From Pontibacter roseus DSM 17521 (GTDB lineage Bacteria > Bacteroidota > Bacteroidia > Cytophagales > Hymenobacteraceae), in contig NZ_KB890761.1 in the NCBI RefSeq assembly GCF_000373265.1, positions 1 to 64,000 on the forward strand: a stretch of DNA of 64,000 bases. Reading direction: 5' to 3'. The notes beneath the pieces were generated by a model. That model did not search any database. It worked only from the letters and a program-made list of their open reading frames with translations, and was not told the DNA's origin. A program made the position numbers and the translations under genes. Positions within the stretch are counted from its first letter, which is position 1. Each line of letters opens with the position of its first letter. This document shows positions 50,852-60,095 of the stretch, one piece after another.

Positions 50852-53263
50852 ATGTCTCTACCCCGCCTGTTGCTCCTGCTGTGCCTTTTTCTGCCTACTT
50901 TGGCCACCGCCCAGGTATACGCGATGCAAGGCACCGTGCGCGATGGCAACAATCGGGAAAAGCTGCCATTTGTGAGCATCGTGGTAAATGGCGGCGAGGC
51001 CGGCACCACTACCAACCTGGATGGGCAGTACCAGCTCCGGCACAGCAGCCCCATCACCAGCCTGCGCTTCAGTTATGTAGGCTATGCCCCACAAACGCTT
51101 CTACCCGATTCTGTTTCGCAGCTGGATGTGTTGCTATACCCGGCGCCGGCGCAGCTGCGCGAGGTGGTCATCCGCTCGGGCATCAACCCGGCGCACCGCA
51201 TCATCCGACTGGCAAACCAAAACCGGGAGCGCCACCGCTTAGACAACATCCCCGCCTATACCTACCGCACCTACAACAAGTTCATCCTGACCGCCACTGC
51301 CCCCGATGACCTGGATTTGAGTGATACGCTCAGCCTCTCGGAGCAGGATTCCTCTTACCTGAACATGCGCGACCTGCTGGCCAAGCAGCACCTCTTCCTG
51401 ATGGAAAGCATCACTGACTATGCCCACCTCAGCCCTAACTTCTCCAAGGAGACCATACTGGCCACACGTGTTTCCGGGCTGCAGCAACCGAGCTTTGGGG
51501 TGGTCGCCGCTGAGGCCCGGGAGTTTTCGGTGTATGAAGACATGCCTGTGTTTTTCGGCAAGCGCTACCTCAGTCCCCTGAGCAATGGCAGCATTCGGCG
51601 CTATGATTTTGTGCTGCAGGAGACGACTGTGGTAGGCCAGGATACCGTCTTTATCATCTCGTACGCGCCACAGCCTGGCAAGAATTTCGATGGCCTGAAA
51701 GGTCTGCTCTACATCAACAGCGACGGCTGGGCGGTGCAGAACGTGATAGCCGAGTCACCGGCCGATGAGAAGCGCGGGCTGAAGCTGCAACAGCAGTTTG
51801 TGAAGGTTAATGATGCGCAGTGGTTTCCGTCGGAGTTGGATGTGGAGCTCACGGTGCAGCAGATTTACATGCGGGGGCACCAGCCTTACGCGCATATTCG
51901 CACCTATATCACCAACGTGAAACTAAACCCCAATTTGCGGAAGAGCGACTTTGGCATCATTACACTGGAGCAGAGCCCTTTTGCCGGACGGCAGCCCGAG
52001 CAGGTATGGGAGCAGCATCGCCCTGACTCACTCACAGCCAAAGAGCAGATTACGTACCAGCGTCTCGACAGCGTGGGCCGGGAGCAGAAACTAGACCGCA
52101 CCATCCGCACCATGGAATTCCTGGTGGCGAAGCAGCTGCCCATTGGCCTTCTGAGCCTCGATTTGAACCGCCTGTTCCGCGTGAGCCGGTTTGAGGGGCT
52201 GCGCCTGGGTATAGGAGCCCACACCAATGCACTGCTGTCGGAGCACTTTACGGTGGGAGGCTACTGGGGCTACGGCCTGCGCGACAAGGAGCACAAATAC
52301 GGCGCGGACGTAGCGCTGAAACTGCACAAGCCATCGGAGTTGACGCTCTCGGTGCTCTATGCCGAGGATGTGGAAGAGCCGGGAGGCCGCCGGTTGCCCT
52401 TCCTGCAGCGTGGTTTGCTCAGCAACCTGCGTCCGGCCCTCCTCCCATACCTGGACTACACCACCCAGGGCAGTGTCGCGCTTAGTGGCCGTTTGCTCAG
52501 GTATGTGCAACTGCAGGCCGCGCTCCGCCATGAGCAGCGGCGCCCCACATTGCCTTTCTTCTCTCCCGAGCCGGAAGTGCAAAGCCCGGTGTTCAACATC
52601 TCGGAGGCGACGGTGGGGATGCGATTCGCTTATGGCGAACAATACATGCAGCTCTTCAACCAGACCATGCCGCTGGCCACGCCTTTCCCAGTGCTCTGGC
52701 TACAGTATACCCAGGGCATTGACGGACTGGACAGCGATGGTTATACCTATAACAAAGTTGATTTGCGTGCAGAGGGCACCTTCCGGCAGCGCAGCCTCGG
52801 CGAGACGCAGGTCGTATTGGCAGGGGGATGGGTGCACGGCGATGCGCCTTTTGTAAGCCTTTATAACGGTTACGGCAGCTACAGCTCCAACTACATTGTG
52901 TATGCAGGAGAGGGTTTCGAGACGATGCGCCCGTATGAGTTCTTCTCTGACCGCTACGCCGCCCTGTTTCTGCGCCAGAACCTGGGCAAGCGCCTGCTGC
53001 GCACCAAGCTCTTCCATCCAGATATCGTTCTGGCCCAGAACATCGGCATCGGCGACCTGAAGCAACCCGTCCCTGACCTGCTTCCGCTAGAGTACGGCAA
53101 CATGCGCAAAGGCTTCTTCGAGTCGGGCCTGCTGCTCAACAATGTCATCAGCTCTGCCTTCTCCGGTATAGGCATCGGCGCTTTCTACCGCTACGGCCCC
53201 TATGCCCTGCCAAAGGCAAAGGACAACCTCAAAATCAAATTGACGGCGACGCTGGCTTTTTGA
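50852..53263 (+). CDS. DUF5686 protein with carboxypeptidase-regulatory-like domain
   Basis: An outer-membrane protein of 803 residues. Signal peptide 1-20 (LPRLLLLLCLFLPTLATAQ); CarboxypepD_reg-like domain 25-110 (GTVRDGNNREKLPFVSIVVNGGEAGTTTNLDGQYQL, SYVGYAPQTL); then the long DUF5686 body (about 115-803) with AYTYRTYNKFI, a central ALAGRYLSPL-like strand region, and a C-terminal barrel ending KIKLTATLAF. The family is widespread in Bacteroidota with unknown function. No adjacent gene partner is evident. Confidence 0.88.
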   Translation: MSLPRLLLLLCLFLPTLATAQVYAMQGTVRDGNNREKLPFVSIVVNGGEAGTTTNLDGQYQLRHSSPITSLRFSYVGYAPQTLLPDSVSQLDVLLYPAPAQLREVVIRSGINPAHRIIRLANQNRERHRLDNIPAYTYRTYNKFILTATAPDDLDLSDTLSLSEQDSSYLNMRDLLAKQHLFLMESITDYAHLSPNFSKETILATRVSGLQQPSFGVVAAEAREFSVYEDMPVFFGKRYLSPLSNGSIRRYDFVLQETTVVGQDTVFIISYAPQPGKNFDGLKGLLYINSDGWAVQNVIAESPADEKRGLKLQQQFVKVNDAQWFPSELDVELTVQQIYMRGHQPYAHIRTYITNVKLNPNLRKSDFGIITLEQSPFAGRQPEQVWEQHRPDSLTAKEQITYQRLDSVGREQKLDRTIRTMEFLVAKQLPIGLLSLDLNRLFRVSRFEGLRLGIGAHTNALLSEHFTVGGYWGYGLRDKEHKYGADVALKLHKPSELTLSVLYAEDVEEPGGRRLPFLQRGLLSNLRPALLPYLDYTTQGSVALSGRLLRYVQLQAALRHEQRRPTLPFFSPEPEVQSPVFNISEATVGMRFAYGEQYMQLFNQTMPLATPFPVLWLQYTQGIDGLDSDGYTYNKVDLRAEGTFRQRSLGETQVVLAGGWVHGDAPFVSLYNGYGSYSSNYIVYAGEGFETMRPYEFFSDRYAALFLRQNLGKRLLRTKLFHPDIVLAQNIGIGDLKQPVPDLLPLEYGNMRKGFFESGLLLNNVISSAFSGIGIGAFYRYGPYALPKAKDNLKIKLTATLAF

Positions 53264-53358
53264 GTTGAGAAGTTGGTAAGTTTCATATAGCTCCAGACTG
53301 TCTCTACGCAGCTATACCTGATTCCCTACTTGGGAGGAGAGTCCGCAGTCATGAACAT

Positions 53359-53482
53359 CCCCCTGCCCCCTTCGAAGGGGGACTCTTCTGCCGTTACAGT
53401 CGGAAGGTGTAGGTGTTGTAGAGTCAGCCTCTGAATTCTCATGCTCACTTTACCCCCTACCCCCTCTCAAGGGGGGTAGGGG
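53359..53482. repeat. C/G-rich palindromic repeats
   Basis: Two small palindromes: CCCCCTGCCCCCTTCGAAGG at 53359 and CCCCTACCCCCT/GGGGGGTAGGGG at 53453-53482. Both belong to the same style as the long palindrome at 33462-33540, and look like remnants or variants of one REP-like family. Confidence 0.55.
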
Positions 53483-53563
53483 CAGTTCCAAATCCAACCA
53501 CACCTGCCCCTCCGAGGAGGTGAATCTCCTGCATGAGTCTTGGAAGGCATGAGTATCCCATCC

Positions 53564-53761
53564 TGTCATTCCGACGAAAGGAGGAATCTCACGTCCTACG
53601 GGCCGAACATCCAGCGCCAGCGCAGATGCGGCTTTTGTGAGGGGAAGGGAACAGAGGAACAACCAAGGTGCTGAATAGCTCGCATCTTTCACCGCCGGTT
53701 CCCGCTGCGCTCGCACCGGCGGTGGCTGTGGTAACAGATTCCTCCTTTCGTCGGAATGACA
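53564..53761. repeat. MITE-like element, copy 2
   Basis: A 198-bp element with 26-bp perfectly complementary ends (TGTCATTCCGACGAAAGGAG at 53564; CCTTTCGTCGGAATGACA ending at 53761). It shares the AGCGCCAGCGCAGATGCGGC core (53613-53632) and GCCGGT-type palindrome with the copy at 43766. The 53264-54122 region has no gene. Confidence 0.78.
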
Positions 53762-53868
53762 GAGACGGGTGGAATAATAGGAGAACGGAGTGACAGGTAT
53801 AGCAAGTCATACTTACAACCTAGGCCACGCAGCAGCGGCCTGAGCCAGGTGCAATAATGACGATTTTT

Positions 53869-54010
53869 TGTTCGAGCGGTCAGCGAGTTCAAAAGCGTCT
53901 TGATTTTTTTGCCTACTTTGGGGGTAGGGGCCCTCGATTTTCATCAAGGAAAAAAGTAAGGCCCGCCCGGCCAGGGCAAGCTACGAAGCGACTCAGCGGG
54001 CAAGAAGCAA
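53869..54010. repeat. Second dispersed repeat block, copy 2
   Basis: Starts TGTTCGAGCGGTCAGCGAGT, as at 44068, with similar T-rich centre, GC-rich segment (GCCCGCCCGGCCAGGGCAAG) and GACTCAGCGGGCAAG tail. It ends about 110 nt before nnr. Confidence 0.7.
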
Positions 54011-54122
54011 AAGCCACCCCTACAAAGCAAAAACAGATAACATAAAGAAACTCCCTTTATACGAATGTGAGACGGCATCACCGCCTACAACTAACTCTGG
54101 TTTATAAAGTATAAAAATCAAT

Positions 54123-55649
54123 ATGAAAATCTTATCCGCTATACAAACCAGAGAAGCCGATGCACAGACCATACGCGAGGAAGGCATTGCCTCAGTCGAC
54201 CTGATGGAACGGGCAGGAAGGGCGTTCGCGGGCTGGTTTGAGAACAAGTTCACGACACAGCATCCGGTATGGATTTTCTGCGGCCCGGGCAACAACGGCG
54301 GCGACGGGTTGGTAGTGGCTCGCCTGCTGCACCAGCGCCTGTACGATGTGCAGGTATACCTAGTGGGTAGTGATGCCAAAACCTCACCGGACTTTCAAAT
54401 TAACCTAGAGCGGCTTCCGGAGGAGGTAAAGCAGCAATCTATCAAAACAAGCGCTGACCTACCGGCTATACCTGCTGATACTTGTGTGGTGGATGCCTTA
54501 TTCGGAACGGGCTTAGCGCGTCCGGTTGCAGGGCTCTTTGCCGAAGTAATTGCCAGCATCCATGCGAGTGAGGCCTGCGTGGTTGCCATTGATTTACCTT
54601 CCGGCCTCTATTCAGACAAACAGACTCCTGCCGAAGGGGCTATTGTGCAGGCAAATTATACCGTCAGCTTTGAGTTGCCCAAGCTTGCTTTCTTTCTGCC
54701 TCAACATGAGAAATATGTAGGAGAGTGGCACGTGGTGCCGATTGGCCTCAGCCCGGCTTACATCCAGCAAGCGAAGACAAACCACTTCTATACCACACAA
54801 GAAGAGGTGCAGCGGCTGCTGAAGCCTCGCGGAAAGTTCTCCCACAAAGGCACCTACGGACACGCACTTTTGCTTTGCGGCGGGTACGGCAAGATAGGGG
54901 CTGCTGTATTGGCTTCCAGAGCTTGCCTGCGGAGCGGCGTGGGGCTGCTCACGGTGCAGGCACCCAGCATCGGCTACGATGTGCTGCAGACGGCAGTGCC
55001 GGAAGCCATGCTGCTTCCCGACTCTAACCGGAGGCACTTGTCTGCTCTTCCCGAAGAGATGGAACGGTACACTGCTATCGGAGTGGGACCTGGCATTGGG
55101 ACGGAGCGGGTGACGAAGACGCTGCTGGGCCAGTTGCTGGCTACAGCGGAGCATCCCCTGGTGCTGGATGCAGACGCCATCAACCTCATCGCCAGCAGCG
55201 AGAAACTGAAGGCGCAACTCCCTCCGGACAAAGTCATCTTCACGCCACACCCGAAAGAATTTGAACGCCTGGTCGGCAAAACCAAGAATGAGTACGACCG
55301 CCTGGAGGAAATGCGGGAATTCTGTCGGGTATACCGCTGCTATGTCGTGCTGAAAGGAAGCCACTCCGCCATCTGCTGCCCGGAAGGTGATATCTACTTC
55401 AACACAACCGGCAACGCAGGTATGGCGACAGGGGGCACAGGCGATGTATTGACGGGCGTTATCACGGCGCTGGTGGCACAACAGTATACCTTGAAAGAAG
55501 CCTGTCTTTTGGGTGTGTATGTGCACGGTTTGGCCGGAGATTTGGCCAAGGTATCGGTAGGGGAAATCGCCTTGATTGCTTCAGACGTAGTAGACCACCT
55601 GCCGAGGGCATTCCAGCACCTGACCTGCCATCAGGAGGTGGCCAGGTAA
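54123..55649 (+). CDS. nnr: Bifunctional NAD(P)H-hydrate repair enzyme (epimerase and ADP-dependent dehydratase)
   Basis: Repairs hydrated NAD(P)H. 508 residues with an N-terminal epimerase domain (about 1-215; FCGPGNNGGDGLVVARLLHQR, with GPGNNGGDG at 54-62) and a C-terminal dehydratase domain of ribokinase fold (about 225-500; HALLLCGGYGKIGAAVLASRACLRSG, GVGPGIGTE, VLDADAINLIA, FTPHPKEFERL, NAGMATGGTGDVLTGVI). All catalytic motifs are seen. Its last 19 nt overlap the 3' end of the convergent UbiA-like gene. A MITE-like repeat pair precedes it. Confidence 0.96.
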   Translation: MKILSAIQTREADAQTIREEGIASVDLMERAGRAFAGWFENKFTTQHPVWIFCGPGNNGGDGLVVARLLHQRLYDVQVYLVGSDAKTSPDFQINLERLPEEVKQQSIKTSADLPAIPADTCVVDALFGTGLARPVAGLFAEVIASIHASEACVVAIDLPSGLYSDKQTPAEGAIVQANYTVSFELPKLAFFLPQHEKYVGEWHVVPIGLSPAYIQQAKTNHFYTTQEEVQRLLKPRGKFSHKGTYGHALLLCGGYGKIGAAVLASRACLRSGVGLLTVQAPSIGYDVLQTAVPEAMLLPDSNRRHLSALPEEMERYTAIGVGPGIGTERVTKTLLGQLLATAEHPLVLDADAINLIASSEKLKAQLPPDKVIFTPHPKEFERLVGKTKNEYDRLEEMREFCRVYRCYVVLKGSHSAICCPEGDIYFNTTGNAGMATGGTGDVLTGVITALVAQQYTLKEACLLGVYVHGLAGDLAKVSVGEIALIASDVVDHLPRAFQHLTCHQEVAR

Positions 55650-56527
55650 ACGAAGGCGAAATGCACCAGCATGGCGCCATCTGCCAGCAAAGCGTAGTAA
55701 ATCCGGGGTTTGTTCTCAGAGGCGTTCCACACCACCAGGCCTGCCACCACGGCGCTGCTCACCAGGCTCACCAGCACCCCATCCCGCTCCATGGTAATAG
55801 CCAGCAACAGGTAGAACAGCAGCAGCAGCAACGACAGCAGCCGGGTGTAGCCTTCCCCGATAAGTCCGGGGAAAGTAAGGGTACGCGTGTTGCGGTCATA
55901 GGTATAGTCCCGTATATCGAAGAGCAGCGCCAGGGCCAGGATGAACAGCATCCGTCGCAGCCAAAGCAGCAGCACCGACTGTTGCCATACCTCCACGCCG
56001 GCATCCACCAGCGGAAAAAGCACCGTCACCGCCGACCACACAATGGCAATTAGAAACACCTTCAGCAGCGGCACGCTCCGCAGCGGCTTAGCCCGCTTCT
56101 GTTGGTAAAGCAGCGGCACCGTATACCCTACCGATATCAGGGCCAGCAGGAGCACAAACCAGAAGTCTACCCGTAGCCCGTACACAAAATAGAGCACAAC
56201 CGCCCCTACCAGGCTGGTTATACCCAGTAGTGCCAGCGCCTCCCTGTTGCGGAGCGACCACGGCAACGATTGCCTTTCTCTTTTTTTAGTGCTGCGGCGC
56301 AGCACCTGGTATACGCTGCTCAGGTTATAGGTGAAGAGGGTCGCCAGAAAAACGAAAATCGCCATAGGTATGGAGACCTCAGTTCCTGTGAGCAGGTATG
56401 TCTCGATGGTCAGGCAGAAGGCGCAGGCGGAGATGAACACACTGCTGTACAGCAAGGCCTCCACTCCCTGCCTGGTGTAGGTCAGGAGGGTGCTTTTGCT
56501 ACGCGCTATAGTCTGTCTGTTTTCCAT
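55631..56527 (-). CDS. UbiA-like integral membrane protein
   Basis: A 298-residue protein with about eight membrane helices. The start is ATG 56527. The frame reaches to 56626, but that part is a non-membrane leader. Second polyprenyl-diphosphate motif is present in LFDIRDYTYDRNTRT (D-x-R-D-x3-D). The first motif is degenerate: FTYNLSSVYQVLRR instead of NDxxDxxxD. This resembles UbiA-superfamily relatives of Bacteroidota that may not be normal prenyltransferases. The last 19 nt overlap the 3' end of nnr. Function is not clear. Confidence 0.75.
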   Translation of the reverse strand: MENRQTIARSKSTLLTYTRQGVEALLYSSVFISACAFCLTIETYLLTGTEVSIPMAIFVFLATLFTYNLSSVYQVLRRSTKKRERQSLPWSLRNREALALLGITSLVGAVVLYFVYGLRVDFWFVLLLALISVGYTVPLLYQQKRAKPLRSVPLLKVFLIAIVWSAVTVLFPLVDAGVEVWQQSVLLLWLRRMLFILALALLFDIRDYTYDRNTRTLTFPGLIGEGYTRLLSLLLLLFYLLLAITMERDGVLVSLVSSAVVAGLVVWNASENKPRIYYALLADGAMLVHFAFVYLATS

Positions 56528-56590
56528 CTTCCTTTGCAAGTACGGAACTCCTGGAGCCGCATTCAAATCGCTTGGCCTATAAATGAGAAA

Positions 56591-56622
56591 AGCCTGATGC
56601 AGGTATAACGCTACGTCAGGCT
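56591..56622 (-). terminator. Terminator after ppa
   Basis: Stem AGCCTGA/TCAGGCT with imperfect inner pairing and TTTTC tail on the minus strand, 20 nt after the ppa stop. Confidence 0.75.
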
Positions 56623-56641
56623 TCACAGGAAAAGTAATGTG

Positions 56642-57217
56642 TTAAATCAAGTTGTTCTGCTGCGGCACTCCAAAGGTGGCATTGTACAGCTCAATGCTCT
56701 GTCTTATGATTTCATAAGCCGGCTCACGACCCAGGAACTGCTCCACAATCACCTCTTTGTGCTCCAGTTTCTTATAGTCTTCAAAGAAACGGCGCATCTC
56801 CAGCAAGGTATGCGGTGGCAACTCAGAGATGTCATTGATGTGACGCACCGACATGTCGTTGTTCGCCACGGCTATGATTTTGTCGTCCTCTTCGTTGTTG
56901 TCAATCATGCGCATCACGCCAATCACTTTCGCATCAATCAGGCACATAGGCACCACTTCAAGGGAGCATATCACCAGCACGTCAAGCGGGTCTTTATCGT
57001 CGCAGTAGGTTCTAGGTATAAAGCCATAGTTGGCCGGGTAGTTCACCGAAGAGAAAAGCACTCTGTCCAGTTTCAGCATCCCGCTCTCTTTGTCCAACTC
57101 ATACTTCGCCTTAGAACCTTTCGGAATCTCGATTATGGCAGTCACTACCGCAGGGGCCTCTTCACCGAAGCTCACGCTATGCCAAGGGTTATTTTTCTCA
57201 ATGTTCTCCATCATCAT
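56642..57217 (-). CDS. ppa: Inorganic pyrophosphatase
   Basis: The soluble family I pyrophosphatase, 191 residues, that drives biosynthesis by hydrolysing pyrophosphate. Seen: [44 protein letters not shown], and the metal-binding [34 protein letters not shown] with its five acidic residues. The gene opens with three ATG codons, so the start could be any of the first three. It lies 50 nt after the PafA-like gene on the same strand and may be co-transcribed with it, giving a shared phosphate theme. Confidence 0.96.
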   Translation of the reverse strand: MMMENIEKNNPWHSVSFGEEAPAVVTAIIEIPKGSKAKYELDKESGMLKLDRVLFSSVNYPANYGFIPRTYCDDKDPLDVLVICSLEVVPMCLIDAKVIGVMRMIDNNEEDDKIIAVANNDMSVRHINDISELPPHTLLEMRRFFEDYKKLEHKEVIVEQFLGREPAYEIIRQSIELYNATFGVPQQNNLI

Positions 57218-57267
57218 ATCTCAATATACTTAAACAGGTGCCGGCCAATGCGGTCCGACACGTAAAC

Positions 57268-58971
57268 TTATTTTTTCATCAATTCCTGCAGGGGTCTTCC
57301 CACGCTGCCGTTTGGCTCCTGTATGTAGAGCCAGGAGGCGATGGTAGGCGCTATATCGGCTACCGCCGTCTCCACCGAGCTCTCGCCCGGCTTCACCTGC
57401 CAGCCATACCATACCAGCGGTACATGCGTGTCATAATTGCTGTAAGAGCCGTGGGTGGTTCCTTTGGGCTCTCCGCTGCCGTAGCCTTCAAACCAGCCGG
57501 GCTGCAGCACCACAATTACGTCGCCGGAGCGTTGCGCGTTATAGCCGCTTTCCAATCGCGACATCAGGCCGCCTGTCCAGCCTACACGCTGAATGGCATC
57601 TGCTGTGATGGCTCTGGCCACGCCTTCGAAGCGCAACACATAGTTGGCGACCTTCTCCTGTACCTCTATCCTGTCAATTTTCTTAGCCTCAATCTGATTA
57701 CGGTTCAGGTATACCTGCTGGTTGGTGTAGCGCTCCACCCAGTTGCCATTGCCGTATGTTTTGTCCAGGTACTGCTCCACTGAATCACGCACCACGCCTG
57801 ATTTTGCGACGCCGGCCGGCAGTTTCAAAGACTTCAGGTATGCCGGCACATGGGCTGCGCCATGGTCTGCCGTAAGGAAAATCAGCACATTGTCTTTGCC
57901 TATCTCTTTCTCCAGTACATTTATCAGCTCCTCCAGTTCCTTGTCCAGTCGCAGGTATACGTCCTGCACCTCAATTGAATTTGGCCCAAAGGAATGCCCC
58001 GTGTAGTCCGGTGTAGAGAAGCTCAAAGCCAGAAAATCGGTATAATCGCCCTTACCCAGTTTCTCACCACGTAGTGCCGCTAGTGCGAAGTCTTTCGTGA
58101 TGGTGTTGCCTGCAGGTATAGAGCGAATCAGTTCGTAGTCTTTTCCTTTGAGGGCAGGTATGTTGTGCGGGAACACAGGGCGCTCCTCTCCTTTTAGCGT
58201 CTGCTCCCAGGGCATGTCATCGGCTGTGCTCTCCGTGTATTGCTCAATAGGCAACAGCGTGTTCCATACCTCGCTCATCAGCCTGTCTGGGTGCTTCTGT
58301 CCATTGAATTCCTGCACCCACTTTGGCAGCTCGTTGCTGTAGAACGTGCTCGTAATCCAGTTGCCCGATGGGGAGTCAAACCAGTAGGCGCCGTTGGCGG
58401 TGTGGCCAGCCGGAAGTATCGCTCCTCTGTCTTTAAGGGCAATGCCGATTACCTTGGATTGCATGTTGTTGGAAAGGCGCAGCTCATCAGTAATCGTAGT
58501 GGTCAGCAGGTTCTTCGGCGACATCAGCCCCGCATCAGAAGTACTGCCTACCGTTTTCACGGTTTTGTCCTCTACGCAGTAAACCGTAGAACCTGTGGTT
58601 CTGTCGTACCAGGAGTTGCCAATAATGCCATTGAGAGCTGGAACACTTCCGGTATACACCGAGGCATGGCCAGGACCGGTATAGGTAGGCACGTAGCTAT
58701 AATGGTTGTTCTTGAAATTGAACCCTTGCGTCACCAACTTTTTGATGCCGCCCTCGCCATACTTGTCCCAGTATCGGTACAGGAAGTCATAGCGCATCTG
58801 GTCTACCACTATGCCTACCACTAGCTTTGGTCTGGAAGCCACGCCTGGAATAGCCTGTTGCTCACTCTTCTGTACCGTAGTGGTGCTGTTTGTGCTGACA
58901 CAGGCCTGCACGACAAACAAGATGGCTATGGCCAAAAGTGACCTTGCTCCAGCTATTATTCGGTTGCTCAT
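57268..58971 (-). CDS. PafA-like alkaline phosphatase lipoprotein
   Basis: A phosphate-monoesterase of the alkaline phosphatase superfamily, 567 residues. Lipobox VVQAC with Cys24, then a Ser/Thr tether. Core motifs: VVGIVVDQMRYDFLYRY (metal Asp57), YVPTYTGPGHASVYTGSVP (nucleophile Thr, T98 by alignment with T-G-P-G-H), LALSFSTPDYTGHSFGP (Asp and His), FLTADHGAAHVPAY (Asp-His), and GTTHGSYSNYDTHVPLVWYG. This is the PafA pattern: calcium-independent, phosphate-repression-free phosphatases of Bacteroidota. The surface or periplasmic position fits phosphate scavenging. Confidence 0.93.
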   Translation of the reverse strand: MSNRIIAGARSLLAIAILFVVQACVSTNSTTTVQKSEQQAIPGVASRPKLVVGIVVDQMRYDFLYRYWDKYGEGGIKKLVTQGFNFKNNHYSYVPTYTGPGHASVYTGSVPALNGIIGNSWYDRTTGSTVYCVEDKTVKTVGSTSDAGLMSPKNLLTTTITDELRLSNNMQSKVIGIALKDRGAILPAGHTANGAYWFDSPSGNWITSTFYSNELPKWVQEFNGQKHPDRLMSEVWNTLLPIEQYTESTADDMPWEQTLKGEERPVFPHNIPALKGKDYELIRSIPAGNTITKDFALAALRGEKLGKGDYTDFLALSFSTPDYTGHSFGPNSIEVQDVYLRLDKELEELINVLEKEIGKDNVLIFLTADHGAAHVPAYLKSLKLPAGVAKSGVVRDSVEQYLDKTYGNGNWVERYTNQQVYLNRNQIEAKKIDRIEVQEKVANYVLRFEGVARAITADAIQRVGWTGGLMSRLESGYNAQRSGDVIVVLQPGWFEGYGSGEPKGTTHGSYSNYDTHVPLVWYGWQVKPGESSVETAVADIAPTIASWLYIQEPNGSVGRPLQELMKK

Positions 58972-59086
58972 GTTCTTTTGCTCGTTTCCCCAAAGATAAG
59001 CTGCTTACTCCACTTGCTCTGTCTGATGCCGCAGCTTTTACCGTGATTTAACAGTAGGATAACATCAGGGGTTTGTGCCAAAAAAG

Positions 59087-59111
59087 AACGCCCACCGGAT
59101 TGATGGGCGTT
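59087..59111 (-). terminator. Terminator of the atp operon
   Basis: Stem AACGCCCA/TGGGCGTT with a 9-nt loop; T run on the minus strand. It lies 27 nt after the atpG stop. Confidence 0.9.
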
Positions 59112-59137
59112 GCTTTTATTTATGATAGTCTTTCTTC

Positions 59138-60025
59138 TTATTTTGAAGCCAGAGCTTCGGCGCCACCCACAATCTCGAGAATCTCTTTCGTAATGGCAGC
59201 CTGCCTGGTTCTGTTGTAGGTCAGTTTCAGTTCTTTCAGAAGCTCACCTGCGTTTTCTGTCGCCTTATCCATCGCCGTCATACGGGCACCGTGCTCCGAG
59301 GCATTTGACTCGAGTACCGCCTTGTATACCTGTATCTTCAGCGACTTAGGTATAAGCTCTTCAATGATTTGCTCTTTAGACGGTTCAAAGGTATAGTCTG
59401 GTATAACCGCAGATGCTGTCTCCTCTACAGGCTTCTCTTCAATTGGAAGGAACTGCTCCGTACGCACAATCTGAGTAGCCACGTTTTTGAACTCGTTGTA
59501 TATAAGGTCTACCTGGTCAAACTCTCCCGCCACGAAACCGGCCATGGCTCGTTCAGCTGCCGCACGCACCGTGTCAAACGACAGGTTGAGGAAAGTACCA
59601 GTGAAGTCGCCTATCACTTTATAGCCTCTCTTCGTGAGTGCCTCGTTGCCTTTGCGGCCGATGGTCAGGAACGTAACGTTGCCTGCCTGCATCTGGCTGC
59701 TATACCTGGTGTTGGCCAGTGTGACAGCGGCTTTGATGATGTTAGAGTTAAAAGCACCAGCTAAACCACGGTCAGAAGTCACCACAATAACGAGCACTCT
59801 GTTGGCTTCGCGCTTCTCTGAGTAAACGTTCGTCACAGAGCCTTCAGTCAGCGAAGACAGGTTCGTCAGTATTCCGCCTAAGCGCTGTGCGTAAGGGCGC
59901 ATGCGCAGGATGCTGTCCTGAGCACGTCTTAGCTTGGCAGCCGCCACCATTTTCATAGCTTTGGTAATCTGCTGTGTCGACGATACCGATGTGATGCGGC
60001 TTCTAACCTCTTTTAAACTTGCCAT
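59138..60025 (-). CDS. atpG: ATP synthase F1 gamma subunit
   Basis: The rotor shaft of F1, 295 residues. N-terminal coiled coil MASLKEVRSRITSVSSTQQITKAMKMVAAAKLRRAQ and C-terminal GARMTAMDKATENAGELLKELKLTYNRTRQAAITKEILEIVGGAEAL form the two-helix shaft; the middle is the Rossmann-like domain (SDRGLAGAFNSNIIK). A small insert (about 195-225) is rich in Glu/Pro (EEKPVEETASAV). It is the last gene of the atp operon in this window, 70 nt behind atpA, followed by the terminator. atpD and atpC are not here. Confidence 0.97.
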   Translation of the reverse strand: MASLKEVRSRITSVSSTQQITKAMKMVAAAKLRRAQDSILRMRPYAQRLGGILTNLSSLTEGSVTNVYSEKREANRVLVIVVTSDRGLAGAFNSNIIKAAVTLANTRYSSQMQAGNVTFLTIGRKGNEALTKRGYKVIGDFTGTFLNLSFDTVRAAAERAMAGFVAGEFDQVDLIYNEFKNVATQIVRTEQFLPIEEKPVEETASAVIPDYTFEPSKEQIIEELIPKSLKIQVYKAVLESNASEHGARMTAMDKATENAGELLKELKLTYNRTRQAAITKEILEIVGGAEALASK

Positions 60026-60095
60026 ATTCTGTTTATGAGCATAAAGTCAGAGGCTGCGGATGATGTTCCTGCAACCTCTAACTCATAACTAAATA

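Noticed and set aside
54612-55526. 304-codon minus-strand frame within nnr
   Set aside because: Antisense to a complete nnr with all catalytic motifs.
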